The notes under the pieces are model-generated. The model did no database searches. It was not told the DNA's origin and was given only the letters and a program-made list of their open reading frames with translations. From NCBI GenBank assembly GCA_004296775.1, contig RHGE01000019.1, positions 26,314 through 90,313 on the forward strand: a DNA stretch of 64,000 bases, given 5' to 3'. This document shows positions 55,270 through 63,899 of the stretch, piece by piece. The DNA is from Marinilabiliaceae bacterium JC017 (GTDB lineage: Bacteria; Bacteroidota; Bacteroidia; Bacteroidales; Marinilabiliaceae). How positions within the stretch are numbered: position 1 is the stretch's first letter; each line of letters starts with the position of its first letter. A program made the translations under genes and the position numbers.

Positions 55270-55800
55270 ATAAGAAATTGTGAACACAGAGACGCTGAGT
55301 CACAGAGTTTTTTTGATTATTGACTTCTTTGAGTATACCGTTTTACTGTGTGAAAATTGAATATATATGGTTGTTTCATATTTTCGAATTTTCACCTTTT
55401 CAATTTCTCACCTTTTCATCTTCTCAATTTATTTTCTTTTTATACAATGGATTGTGAATATAGAGACACTGAGCCACAGAGTTTTTTATTTGATTATTGA
55501 CTTCTTTGAGTATACCGTTTTACTGTGTGAAAATTGAATATATATGGTTGTTTCATATTTTCGAATTTTCACCTTTTCAATTTCTCTCCTTCCCAATTTC
55601 TTACCTTTTCATCTTTTCAATTTTTCTTCTTTTTATACAATGGACTGTGAATACAGAGACGCTGAGTCACAGAGTTTTTTATTTAATTATTGACTTCTTT
55701 GAGTATACCGTTTTACTGTGTGTAAATTGAATATATAGGGTTGTTTCACCTTTTCAATTTCTCACCTTCTCGATTTTTCAAATTCTCCATTTTCCACCTC
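55270..55800 (+). repeat. Three direct repeats of about 175-195 bp
   Basis: AGAGAC followed by GCTGAGTCACAGAG-like text recurs at 55288, 55462 and 55655 (spacings 174 and 193). Each is followed by TTATTGACTTCTTTGAGTAT, ACCGTTTTACTGTGTG and a TTTCACCTTTTCAATTTCTC pyrimidine tract. The copies differ mainly by extra pyrimidine-tract units. They occupy the region between the GH13 gene and trmD; no gene is supported. Confidence 0.88.
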
Positions 55801-55977
55801 TTCTCCTCCCTGCATAAAGTGTTCTTTTTGAAAATGATTGAAATTCTTGCTAAAGGAATGGAAAAAACCTGCCTGAGCCGAACAATTTGGACAAACGACC
55901 GGATTTGTAATTCAAACGACCAGGGGAATCCGGGCATTTTCAACGGTAAAAGGTGCTGGCAACAACTGTTGGATTAT

Positions 55978-55985
55978 TATCTTTG
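55978..55985 (+). promoter_or_regulatory. Candidate -7 box of trmD
   Basis: TATCTTTG matches TAnnTTTG, 18 bp before the trmD ATG at 56003. That would give an almost leaderless transcript. Confidence 0.5.
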
Positions 55986-56002
55986 CACAAATTTTAGCAA
56001 GG

Positions 56003-56680
56003 ATGAGAATTGATATATTAACGCTGTTTCCCGAAATGTTTGAAGGGCCTTTGAGTGAGTCGATCATGAAAAGGGCGGTGGATAAAGGTGTAGTGGAAAT
56101 TCAGTTTCATAACATACGTGATTATTCTACGGATAAGCATAAGAAGGTAGACGATTATGCCTTTAGTGGAGGGGCCGGCATGGTGATGTTGATTGAGCCC
56201 ATCGCACGGGTGATTGATAAGTTGAAGAGTGAACGGACCTATGATGAGGTGATTTATATGACCCCTGATGGTGAGACATTCAACCAGAAGATTGCTAACT
56301 CCCTGTCGTTAGCCGGGAACATCATCATCCTTTGCGGCCACTACAAGGGGGTGGATCAGCGGGTGCGTGATCATTACATCACCCGGGAAATCTCCATTGG
56401 TGACTTTGTATTAACCGGTGGCGAACTGGCGGCAGCTGTTATTGTGGATGCGGTGGTACGTCTTATTCCGGGAGTGATATCCGATGAGACTTCGGCCCTG
56501 ACCGATTCTTTTCAGGATAACTTGCTTTCACCACCTGTTTATACCCGCCCGGCAGATTATCATGGCTGGAAGGTACCCGATGTGTTACTCAGCGGTAATG
56601 ATAAGCTCATTGAAGAGTGGAAAGAGCAGCAGGCTTATGAACGTACCAAGCGGTTGCGGCCTGATTTGCTGGATGAGTAA
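56003..56680 (+). CDS. trmD: tRNA (guanine37-N1)-methyltransferase TrmD
   Basis: This 225-residue SPOUT enzyme methylates G37 next to the anticodon using SAM, which prevents frameshifting. It starts with [20 protein letters not shown] and has [22 protein letters not shown]. The knot and SAM site follow ([28 protein letters not shown]), then the C-terminal tRNA-binding domain ([23 protein letters not shown]). The length is normal. In many bacteria it sits with rpsP, rimM and rplS; none of these is visible here. Confidence 0.97.
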   Translation: MRIDILTLFPEMFEGPLSESIMKRAVDKGVVEIQFHNIRDYSTDKHKKVDDYAFSGGAGMVMLIEPIARVIDKLKSERTYDEVIYMTPDGETFNQKIANSLSLAGNIIILCGHYKGVDQRVRDHYITREISIGDFVLTGGELAAAVIVDAVVRLIPGVISDETSALTDSFQDNLLSPPVYTRPADYHGWKVPDVLLSGNDKLIEEWKEQQAYERTKRLRPDLLDE

Positions 56681-56891
56681 GAAGAGATCCTTTTATTTTA
56701 GTATTAAGATAGTTTATTGGTTTGCTTTTAAGGGTATCATTGATTGTCCGATGTTTTTACCTCTACTTGCAAACCATAAATTGCTGTTTTTCTTGATGCG
56801 AAAATACGCCCGGTACATTTCTTTATGCCGGGTAGTGGGTGAGATTCAGGGGTGAGATTTCCCTTTAGCTTCTTGGCTGGTAATTGTACTT

Positions 56892-57200
56892 TTAGATGTC
56901 CACTGATAGTTTCAAATGTCCACCCAAACCTTCTCGTATTATTCTCATCAAGGTTGACAATCGAATATCGCTTGCATTATTCTCAATTCTTGAAATATAA
57001 TTTTTTGTAGTTCCAACCTTTTTTGCAAGTTGTTCTTGTGTCATGTGTTGTTTCTTTCTTGCCTCTTGAATCAACACTCCAATTTTAAAAGCTTCGAATT
57101 CTTCTTCATATTTATCCCGAGAATCTGTTCCTATTTTTCCATACTTCTTATCAAGATGGTTATCCCAAGAAGTCAATCTGTTGTCACTTTGTTTTTCCAT
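56892..57200 (-). CDS. higA: HigA-like antitoxin, XRE-type HTH
   Basis: The 102-residue protein has a charged N-terminus (LDKKYGKIGTDSRDKYEEEFEAFKIG) and an HTH of the cro/CI type at residues about 48-95 (IQEARKKQHMTQEQLAKKVGTTKNYISRIENN, STLMRIIREGLG). It overlaps the upstream toxin gene by 17 bp, the usual higB-higA order. The pair should autoregulate its promoter. A close but stop-interrupted relative is at 58078-58377. Confidence 0.88.
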   Translation of the reverse strand: MEKQSDNRLTSWDNHLDKKYGKIGTDSRDKYEEEFEAFKIGVLIQEARKKQHMTQEQLAKKVGTTKNYISRIENNASDIRLSTLMRIIREGLGGHLKLSVDI

Positions 57201-57531
57201 CGAAGTATTCTTTTTTTAATCGTTCTGCTTTTTCAATTTCTTTTTTCGGAGTCTTTTGTGTCTTTTTCTGAAACCCACTAAACAAAATCACCAAGTTTCC
57301 TTCATCAAAACAACAAAACACTCTAAATATATCACTCCCAACTTTTATACGAACCTCCCACAATCCATCCGTTCCTGTCAAATAGTCGAAATATGTCTTT
57401 GGAACAATTCTTAAGTTGCGAACCAAACCTAGAGTCCAATCAATTTTAGATTGAACTCTTTCTGACTGAGCATTATAAAAATCCCAGAAGTGATTCTTGT
57501 AAACCTGAATTGTTCTTTTAAAATCCTCCAA
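57184..57531 (-). CDS. higB: HigB-like toxin (RelE/ParE, Gp49-like)
   Basis: The 115-residue protein has the Gp49/HigB pattern: GLWEVRIKVGSDIFRVFCCF in the middle and VILFSGFQKKTQKTPKKEIEKAERLKKEY at the end. It would be a ribosome-dependent mRNA endonuclease neutralised by HigA. Its 3' end overlaps higA. Upstream 57532-57879 holds no supportable gene; a promoter must lie there. Confidence 0.88.
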   Translation of the reverse strand: MEDFKRTIQVYKNHFWDFYNAQSERVQSKIDWTLGLVRNLRIVPKTYFDYLTGTDGLWEVRIKVGSDIFRVFCCFDEGNLVILFSGFQKKTQKTPKKEIEKAERLKKEYFDGKTK

Positions 57532-57879
57532 TCTATTATTGCCAATTACAAAGTTACCTAATCAGACAACTGAATCCAAATCAATTGGTGCGTCTTGTTT
57601 GTATTATTGCCAACTTATAACTGTCTTATACTTCGTTCCAACGCACGAATTAAAATAACGATTGCTTAATGAAGGATAAAATAAAGTTGGGCGATGGCGT
57701 CGTCCTGTGCTATGGGCTTCTTTCTCAATCCTTTGGTTTTCGAATAGAGGGAATGGTGTTTTTGGGCGTTGAAACCGGAATGGTTCCCGTTTGGAGGAGG
57801 AGCCGGGTGGCTGAACCATAATATAAAGCCCCATGTCAGGCGTTATTATTACAGTTGGAAGATTCTGGAAGTGTGGCTA

Positions 57880-58066
57880 TATCTCTCTGGCTTCCATTTT
57901 TAATCCAATGTCGTCATCTTTATCTACAATCCTTTATTCGCTCTTTTCCATGATTTAGAGAACCGTCATATGGGTTCCTGAGATTGAAATGTCCGGTGGA
58001 TTTTTAGATCTAACGGAAGGAGAGGTGTGCCACCAGGTTACTGGGTAGGCGGGTGGTAACTCGATT
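57880..58066 (+). repeat. Group II-intron-tail-like repeat, divergent copy A
   Basis: It shares with the copies at 61338 and 63548 the strings GATTTAGAGAACCGTC, GTTCCTGAGATTGAAATG, TCCGGTGG and the end ACTCGATT. Its terminal hairpin has a different sequence (CCACC ... GGTGG) but the same place before the ACTCGATT end. No intron-encoded protein is present. Confidence 0.5.
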
Positions 58067-58077
58067 GCATGTTGAAG

Positions 58078-58377
58078 TTATCCTATTGATATATTCAGAT
58101 GTTTGCCCAGTCCAATCTCAATTAGCTTGTAATATGTGGAAATTTGAATATCACTTTGTCCTCGTTAAATCCTTGGAATATAGCTTTTTTTAGTTCCTGT
58201 GCGTTTAGCAAGTTCCTCTTGAGTGATATGTGCCTCTTTTCTTGCTTCTTTAAGCATCACACCCTGTCGAAATGCTAAAGAATCTGCATCATACTTATCT
58301 CTTGATGGAGTACCTTTTTCTCCATACTTGTCTTTTAATAAGTCTTCGAAATCAGTTACATTTTTCTTTCTTTCCAT
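58078..58377 (-). pseudogene. HigA-like XRE antitoxin gene broken by one in-frame stop
   Basis: The frame encodes 70 residues ending KKSYIPRI and then a TAA at 58165-58167. Without that stop the same frame continues with SDIQISTYYKLIEIGLGKHL and ends at a TAA at 58078-58080, for a total length of about 99 codons, almost equal to HigA (102). The HigA relative reads RIENNASDI at the same point, so a GAA-to-TAA change (one base) is the simplest explanation. The gene lies 26 bp behind the primase-helicase gene on the same strand and has no toxin gene next to it. A truncated product ending after the HTH recognition helix is still possible. Confidence 0.75.
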
Positions 58378-58403
58378 TCTATGTTTTAATTTTCAGACAT
58401 AAA

Positions 58404-60545
58404 TTATTTCAATAGCTTTTTATAATAGCGATTTCGTTGTTTAAACATTTTTTCAAAATAATCAATTTTGGAATCCCGATAATCAAATATAACAGGAGGG
58501 TTTTCAGAACGTTGAATCCTGCCTATATATTGAATCAATTTGCCCTCAAATGCGAAAGGATACACAATAAACAGGCATTCCAGGTTATTTATATCAATTC
58601 CTTCTCCAAAATATTGACCAGTAGAAATTACAATTTTAAAATGGCCCTGTTTGATTTGTTCTATTTTACTTTTTCTTGAGCTTTCAGAATCTTCTCCATG
58701 AATGGTTATTGTTTCATATTTGTCTTTCAGGTATAGATTTAGAATATCAACATGAGTCTTTCTTTCAGATAAAATAAGTATGGTTTTGAAGCGATGTGCG
58801 TTTTTTTCAATATCCTTTAATATCAAAGAGTTTCTTTGTGTGTCATGGATTAGAATTCGTGATATGGTTTCATATTTATCGATCTTATAATTAAAAGGAG
58901 CGAAAAGCTCAGTCTCCTTAATGTTGATTTCAGCCTTTATATTTTTCTCAGCCAAATAATCTGTTTGGTTAACTTGATGCAATATGTTTCCGATATATAC
59001 AAAAATGAGTTTTTGGTCATTGTTTTTTCTTTTGGGAGTAGCTGTTAAGCCGTACAGGTAAAAAGCATTAAAATTTACAATAGTTTCACGAAATGACTTT
59101 GCGGGAATATGATGGCACTCATCAATTATTATTGTTCCGAACGTATTAGAAATTTCTGAGTAGTCATCAAATCGAGATAGTGATTGTATCATGGCAATAG
59201 TAATATGCTTGCCAATTTTCTTTTTCTGGTTTCCTATTTGGCCTATTTCTTTTTTCGGAATCTTTAAGAAATCCTGAATTCGTTCAATCCACTGGTCATA
59301 CAGTTGCTTGCGATGGACAATTATCAATGCTGGTTGACGTTTTTCTGCAATAATTTCAAGTCCAATAATTGTTTTTCCTGAACCAGGAGGGGAAACAATT
59401 ACACCAAAATCTTTTTCCCTTATTTTTTCAAGAGCCATCTCTTGATGGTCTCGCAATTCAATGGTTGAATTAAAATCAATTGATTCTTTTTTCTCTCTTT
59501 TGTCAACGATTTTATAAGGGATGGATTCTTTGTTACAGAATTGTACTAAACTGGCAGAAAAGCCACGAGGTATCATTATTTCCTTCTCAGATTCTTCAAT
59601 TAATTTGAAAAACTTCTCAGTATTAAAAATACTTTTACCAAGATTCTTTTTTACCAGATAATCTGAATTATAAAAATTCAATTGCTCTCGTAAAAACACA
59701 ATTAGTTTTCGACTAAGTTGATTCCGTTTCAGATAAATCTGGTTGCTAATTGCAATTTCAAGCTGGCAGCTATTTTTTTCGTTTTGAAATAATGAAACAA
59801 AAACTTCCTGTGGTTTTGTATTGAAAAAGTTCTTGTAGAGTTCTTTTAGTTTTGGAACAGAAACTTTTTTTATCGTTTCAAGATATTTCCATTGGTCTAT
59901 GTAAGGTTCAAATGTATCAGGATTAAGGAAACATGAATTGCCTTTCGTAATTGATTTTCCTTGTAATGGTAAGGCAATTAAATTGCCCATTCCTTTGCCT
60001 GAATGATAATCCTGATTCGGAAATAAACGGTCGAAACTAGGTTCTTTTTCAAAATGAGAAATGATGTTTGACTGTCTTAATAAATCAAACATTATTTTTC
60101 GACTTTGTTCTGCCGGAAATGCTCGTTCAAAAAATACCCATAAGTGTGCGCCATTACCCGATCTTGAACGCTCAATGTACGATGGGATGTCGGATTTTCT
60201 ACAAATGTTATGAAGTTTGAGGATAGTTTCTTGCCAGTTTTGTTTGTCAAAATCAACTGCAATAAAGAAGGAAGTATTGTCTTCCAAAAGAGGATAGATG
60301 CCACATGTTTCTTTTCCTGAAAAATGAGATTCTATTGCTTTGTCATCAAGGGGTAGATACTCTTTGTTTTTGTAATCTTTGAATGTTCCCCCTTGAGCTT
60401 TATGCTTATTGTAATCGGCCCAATCAACTTTGTAAGCTGGCATGTAACCGCTTCTTTCATTTTTCTCCCATCGTACAGCGTAAATATCTGTTCTTCCCTT
60501 AAAAAGGGATTTGTATAAGTCGATATTAATTGCTGATTTTGACAT
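58404..60545 (-). CDS. Primase-helicase of the TOTE conflict-system type
   Basis: The 713-residue protein starts at ATG 60545 (MSKSAINIDLYKSLF); 38 further upstream codons look like non-coding extension. The N-terminal archaeo-eukaryotic primase-like domain has FIAVDFDKQNW (DxD), ERSRSGNGAHLWVFFE (sxH-type) and YHSGKGMGNLIALPLQG. A superfamily 2 helicase follows from about residue 365: VSPPGSGKTIIG (Walker A), IIIDECHHIP (DECH), LTATPKR (motif III) and YIGRIQRS (motif VI). Similar primase-plus-helicase proteins are assigned by others to conflict or defence systems; no nuclease domain is seen here. Its place beside higBA and an antitoxin-like gene fits that view. Confidence 0.82.
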   Translation of the reverse strand: MSKSAINIDLYKSLFKGRTDIYAVRWEKNERSGYMPAYKVDWADYNKHKAQGGTFKDYKNKEYLPLDDKAIESHFSGKETCGIYPLLEDNTSFFIAVDFDKQNWQETILKLHNICRKSDIPSYIERSRSGNGAHLWVFFERAFPAEQSRKIMFDLLRQSNIISHFEKEPSFDRLFPNQDYHSGKGMGNLIALPLQGKSITKGNSCFLNPDTFEPYIDQWKYLETIKKVSVPKLKELYKNFFNTKPQEVFVSLFQNEKNSCQLEIAISNQIYLKRNQLSRKLIVFLREQLNFYNSDYLVKKNLGKSIFNTEKFFKLIEESEKEIMIPRGFSASLVQFCNKESIPYKIVDKREKKESIDFNSTIELRDHQEMALEKIREKDFGVIVSPPGSGKTIIGLEIIAEKRQPALIIVHRKQLYDQWIERIQDFLKIPKKEIGQIGNQKKKIGKHITIAMIQSLSRFDDYSEISNTFGTIIIDECHHIPAKSFRETIVNFNAFYLYGLTATPKRKNNDQKLIFVYIGNILHQVNQTDYLAEKNIKAEINIKETELFAPFNYKIDKYETISRILIHDTQRNSLILKDIEKNAHRFKTILILSERKTHVDILNLYLKDKYETITIHGEDSESSRKSKIEQIKQGHFKIVISTGQYFGEGIDINNLECLFIVYPFAFEGKLIQYIGRIQRSENPPVIFDYRDSKIDYFEKMFKQRNRYYKKLLK

Positions 60546-61337
60546 TTTGTAAATATAATCTTCTTTGTGGGTTGAGAAAATAGCTCTTTTGCATATTTTG
60601 GTCGTGAGTTGGCAATATCCCGAACTCAGAACCCCCAACCCGCAAATCGTTAACCGCAAACCTCTCTATATCTTTCCACCTGTTTCCAAGTATTTCCATC
60701 TTTTTCCATTTTTCTCCATCCCATTTGAATCGCTTTTTGCCGAAATAAATTCATTCTTGATTTTTCCATTGTTTCCGTCATTGAGAGGTGAATAGTATTT
60801 AATCAAATTTCAAAACCAATATAGCTCGGCAGAAAATGGAAAAAAATAACGGTAATTTTACCGTTACTTTTTGAGTGGTGTAAGTCACAGACTGTCAGGT
60901 TCAAGGTGTTTTATGTGTTTAAAAAACCAGGAAAGCATATGCACGTAAGTGTTAATAATTTATGGGTTATTGCATGAAAAATGGTGAAAATGGAGCAAAA
61001 AAGAAGGTTTTTGGCCTTGAATTGGGTCACAAAAGTACCAGGAACGTATCATAATTGGTGTTTGTATGGTCGTTTATTGGGTCTATAGGGACCGACCCGT
61101 GACCGATGCAGTACCAAACAATTACCGATGCTGGTACGACGTAATCCCGAACAAGACTCCTATCAGGTCCAATAGAAAATGGGAAAAGGAGTGATGTTAA
61201 CCAATGGTATTCGGATGGGGATTAGAGGGTAGAAGCTAGAGTTTGGATGGTGGTTGCCAATTCGGGGTTCTGTGTTCCGGGTTGGTGGTTCTGTGTTCTG
61301 AGTTTGGGGTATCATCTTTTCGGTTGGGAATTAGATG
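60546..61337. other. Long intergenic stretch with short repeats and a hairpin
   Basis: No gene is supportable. It holds TTTCCATC-type units at 60665-60720, a short hairpin with T-run (AACGGTAA/TTACCGTT at 60847-60864), a pair of CCGATGCNGGTACNA-like strings near 61100, and G/T-rich text (GGTTCTGTGTTC) from 61250. Confidence 0.5.
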
Positions 61338-61677
61338 CTGGAGTATAGAAGTTAGAGGCTGGAGGGTGGTTGACAATTCGCGGTTCTGTGTTTCGGGTTG
61401 GAATATCATCTTCTCAACTTCTCAATTTTTCGATTTTTCAACTTCTCTCCTCTGGCTGAGATGTACGAAATGTCTTCATTCTTACCTGTATATCTGAATT
61501 CGCTATTGACTGCGTCGATTTTCAATTCCCCATGATGTAGAGAACCGCCGTATGCGTGCTTGAGATTGAAATGTCCGGTGGCCATTTGGATCGAAAGGAA
61601 GGGGCGAAGCCCGCGCGCCTATGGTGATGTGAGAGCTTTTCCGCTAGGCTATTGGCCTAGCGGCTGGCTACTCGATT
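61338..61677 (+). repeat. 340-bp direct repeat, copy B, ending like a group II intron
   Basis: It is nearly identical to 63548-63888. The last part reads GAGAACCGCCGTATGCG, then about 55 bp, then ATGGTGATGTGAGAGC, a perfect 8-bp hairpin (CGCTAGGC at 61642-61649, GCCTAGCG at 61655-61662) and GGCTACTCGATT. This resembles domain V 5' and 3' strands and domain VI of bacterial group II introns, with an insertion in domain V. No reverse transcriptase frame is present. It ends 8 bp before the stop codon of the minus-strand gene. Confidence 0.65.
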
Positions 61678-61685
61678 AGCCAATG

Positions 61686-62414
61686 TTACTTATATTTTAT
61701 TGTTCTTATTATGATTGCTAGTGAATCTCCCTTTTTTGATAATATTTGCTTTTCTATCCAATTATTTTTTTCATCTAACTTGTACTTGTAGCGTTCAACA
61801 GTTATAGAGTCCTTAAATGAATCGTAAGTTGAAAGAACCTGGATTCTCCCTATTGAGTCATATTTATATCTATATTGATATTTCCTTTTAAACTCTGGGT
61901 CAAAATGTTGTTCTACATTCTGCTCTATAAGGCGACCTTTGCTGTCATATTTTGAAGTATCACAATACACTGTATAGTTTTCCGTGTTATAAAGCTTAAT
62001 TACTTCGGGTTGCCAATCATTAGCATATTTTAAGGTTCCTGTATTTATTAATTCACCATTCGAATCATATAATAAAATTGAGTCCTTATGAGGGCTAATG
62101 CGCAAATATTCTTGAGATGTCATTAGGCTATCATTTATTAGGAATTCTTGCTTTACTATTCTATTTCTAAAGTCATAATGATTGATAGATTTGTTTGATG
62201 TATTATTAAAAGAATGGATGTATTCAGTGGATTTAACCATTCCGGTATTGGTGAATATGGTTTCTTTTGTCATTATCAATTCACCAGTGATATTTGTCTT
62301 TTTTTCATGCAAGCTTTTGATACTTCCATGAAGATTCATTCTCTCAAGATCATTTGTTTCATATGAACACGAGATTAATGACAGGAGTAAGAAGATAGAT
62401 AGGGTTTTGTGCAT
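61686..62414 (-). CDS. Lipoprotein with YD-like repeats, unknown function
   Basis: The 242-residue protein has a lipoprotein signal (TLSIFLLLSLISC). The body is made of short beta-hairpin units with Y-x-Y-D and DS-x-G patterns (LLYDSNGELINTG, TSKYDSKGRLIEQ, RYKYDSIGRIQVL, YKYKLDEKNNWIEKQI). These resemble RHS/YD-type or MORN-like antiparallel repeats common in Bacteroidota exported proteins. It is flanked by the two copies of a 340-bp direct repeat. The role is unknown. Confidence 0.75.
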   Translation of the reverse strand: MHKTLSIFLLLSLISCSYETNDLERMNLHGSIKSLHEKKTNITGELIMTKETIFTNTGMVKSTEYIHSFNNTSNKSINHYDFRNRIVKQEFLINDSLMTSQEYLRISPHKDSILLYDSNGELINTGTLKYANDWQPEVIKLYNTENYTVYCDTSKYDSKGRLIEQNVEQHFDPEFKRKYQYRYKYDSIGRIQVLSTYDSFKDSITVERYKYKLDEKNNWIEKQILSKKGDSLAIIIRTIKYK

Positions 62415-62428
62415 TTTTTTAATATTGG

Positions 62429-62500
62429 CAATAATGTTCAGGTTATGAAGCGTAGCTTGCGTTGCGCCTGCGGCAAGTTATGCTTTATGAGCCATTATTG
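62429..62500. other. 72-bp imperfect palindrome followed by a T14 tract
   Basis: The outer arms CAATAATG (62429-62436) and CATTATTG (62493-62500) are perfect. The inner arms AAGCGTAGCTTGC (62448-62460) and GCAAGTTATGCTT (62473-62485) pair at 11 of 13 bases around a GC-rich loop. A run of 14 T residues follows at 62508-62521. It lies between two minus-strand genes and could be a recombination-type fold, an RNA structure or a terminator. Confidence 0.6.
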
Positions 62501-62529
62501 TAGTGCGTTTTTTTTTTTTTTGTTCTTTT

Positions 62530-62985
62530 TTATGGGGATTTAAAATCAACACTATGTGTTTCTCCTTCTTTTTTAAATTCTATTACTAATGGCTGTGGTG
62601 ATTCCGAATAGTATTTTTTCTTTTTTAGCCGTTTCGCTGTTTTTCCATTAATAGAATCTTTCAAATACAGATAAATTAAAACCGTTTTATCAGATTGGAG
62701 CACTGCTTTAATTCCGATAAAGTGTCCTGAAGATTGGTCTTCCGTTTTTATAATTGATAAAGTGTCTTCGTTAATCTGGAATTTTCTTCTAATTAAGTAT
62801 TCGTTACATTCTTTTTCTAATATGGATTTCATAATTAAAGTATCCCAACTTCCAACTTCAATTCCTGTTAACATTAATGGAGTTAAGCAACTAAAATCGT
62901 CAAGAAATTTTTCAGTCCTATTCTGAGTAAATGCTTCAAAGATGAAAATATTTAAAATCCCGATTAAAACGATAATTCTTAACAT
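62530..62985 (-). CDS. Small exported protein of unknown function
   Basis: The 151-residue protein has a signal peptide (IVLIGILNIFIFEAFTQ). The mature part is basic toward the C-terminus (KRLKKKKYYSESPQ). I recognise no family or catalytic motif. It lies on the same strand as its neighbours, 115 bp upstream of the lipoprotein gene and separated from it by a long palindrome. Confidence 0.6.
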   Translation of the reverse strand: MLRIIVLIGILNIFIFEAFTQNRTEKFLDDFSCLTPLMLTGIEVGSWDTLIMKSILEKECNEYLIRRKFQINEDTLSIIKTEDQSSGHFIGIKAVLQSDKTVLIYLYLKDSINGKTAKRLKKKKYYSESPQPLVIEFKKEGETHSVDFKSP

Positions 62986-63547
62986 ACCAAACTATTTTGT
63001 CTTCATTAGAGTTATAAATGCTGGAAATGCCCTACAGCTAGGAATCTAAACCATATGCTTTATATCCCACATATGCCCATCCCATCTTTGTCGAAAAATT
63101 ACGTCCCCTAAGTTAAATATTAATCTCAAAGTCACGCCATAAGCATTATTCAAATAAAGTAAAGCATGGAAACAATCCCGGTGAATGGAAACAAAACAGG
63201 AGACTTACGGAGGATTGAACCCTGGGGTGCAGAAGTTATAATAATTCTTCAACTAATTAACGCCTATAGCTGATGTTGTTCTATCAATGCGATATGGAGC
63301 TTCTTCTTTTATGCTGGAAATGGATAGTGTAATTTGCAATCACTGTTGTATACAAATACCGATTAGTGATTAAGTTGGCCGTTTATTGCGCTACTTTTTA
63401 AACTGGTTTTTAATCCCTGTTTTACGGGACTCTCTTTACGTGCGGCATCTATCGGCATGCCATGGGTATTTTGAAATAGGTTTGGAATCACAAACGACTG
63501 GATGAAGGTATAAAGCAAAATGAATTAGGAGAACGGGGGTTGGAGGG
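62986..63547. other. Intergenic region with one dispersed string
   Basis: No gene seen. A string at 63355-63465 (ATACCGATTAGTGATTAAG ... ATCTATCGGCAT) is related in reverse complement to 48240-48350. The rest is AT-rich and featureless to me. Confidence 0.45.
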
Positions 63548-63888
63548 TAGAGTATAGAAATTAGAAGCTAGAGGCTGGATGTTGGTTGACAATTCGGGGT
63601 TTTGTGTTCCGGGTTGGAATATCATCTTCTTAATTTTTCGATTTTTCAACTTCTCTCCTCTGGCTGAGATGTACAATCAATTGTCTTCATTCTCACCTGC
63701 CAATCTGAATTCGTTATTGACAGTGTCGATTTTCAATTCTTCATGATGTAGAGAATCGCCGTATATGTTCCTGAGATTTAAATGTCCGGTGGCCATTTGG
63801 AGCGAAAGGAAGGGGCGAGGCTTGCGTGCGTATGGTGGGGTGAGAGCTTTTTCGCTAGGCTATTGGCCTAGCGGCTGGCTATTCGATT
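63548..63888 (+). repeat. 340-bp direct repeat, copy C, ending like a group II intron
   Basis: It matches copy B along its full length with scattered differences. It ends with GTGAGAGC, the same 8-bp hairpin (CGCTAGGC/GCCTAGCG) and GGCTATTCGATT. It stops 11 bp before the stop codon of a minus-strand frame that leaves the window, the same geometry as copy B. Confidence 0.65.
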
Positions 63889-63899
63889 GTAGCGTTTTT

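Noticed and set aside
57184..63888. Confirmed integron
   Set aside because: No integrase gene is in the window and no boundary clearly matches the attC consensus, so it is kept only as a hypothesis.
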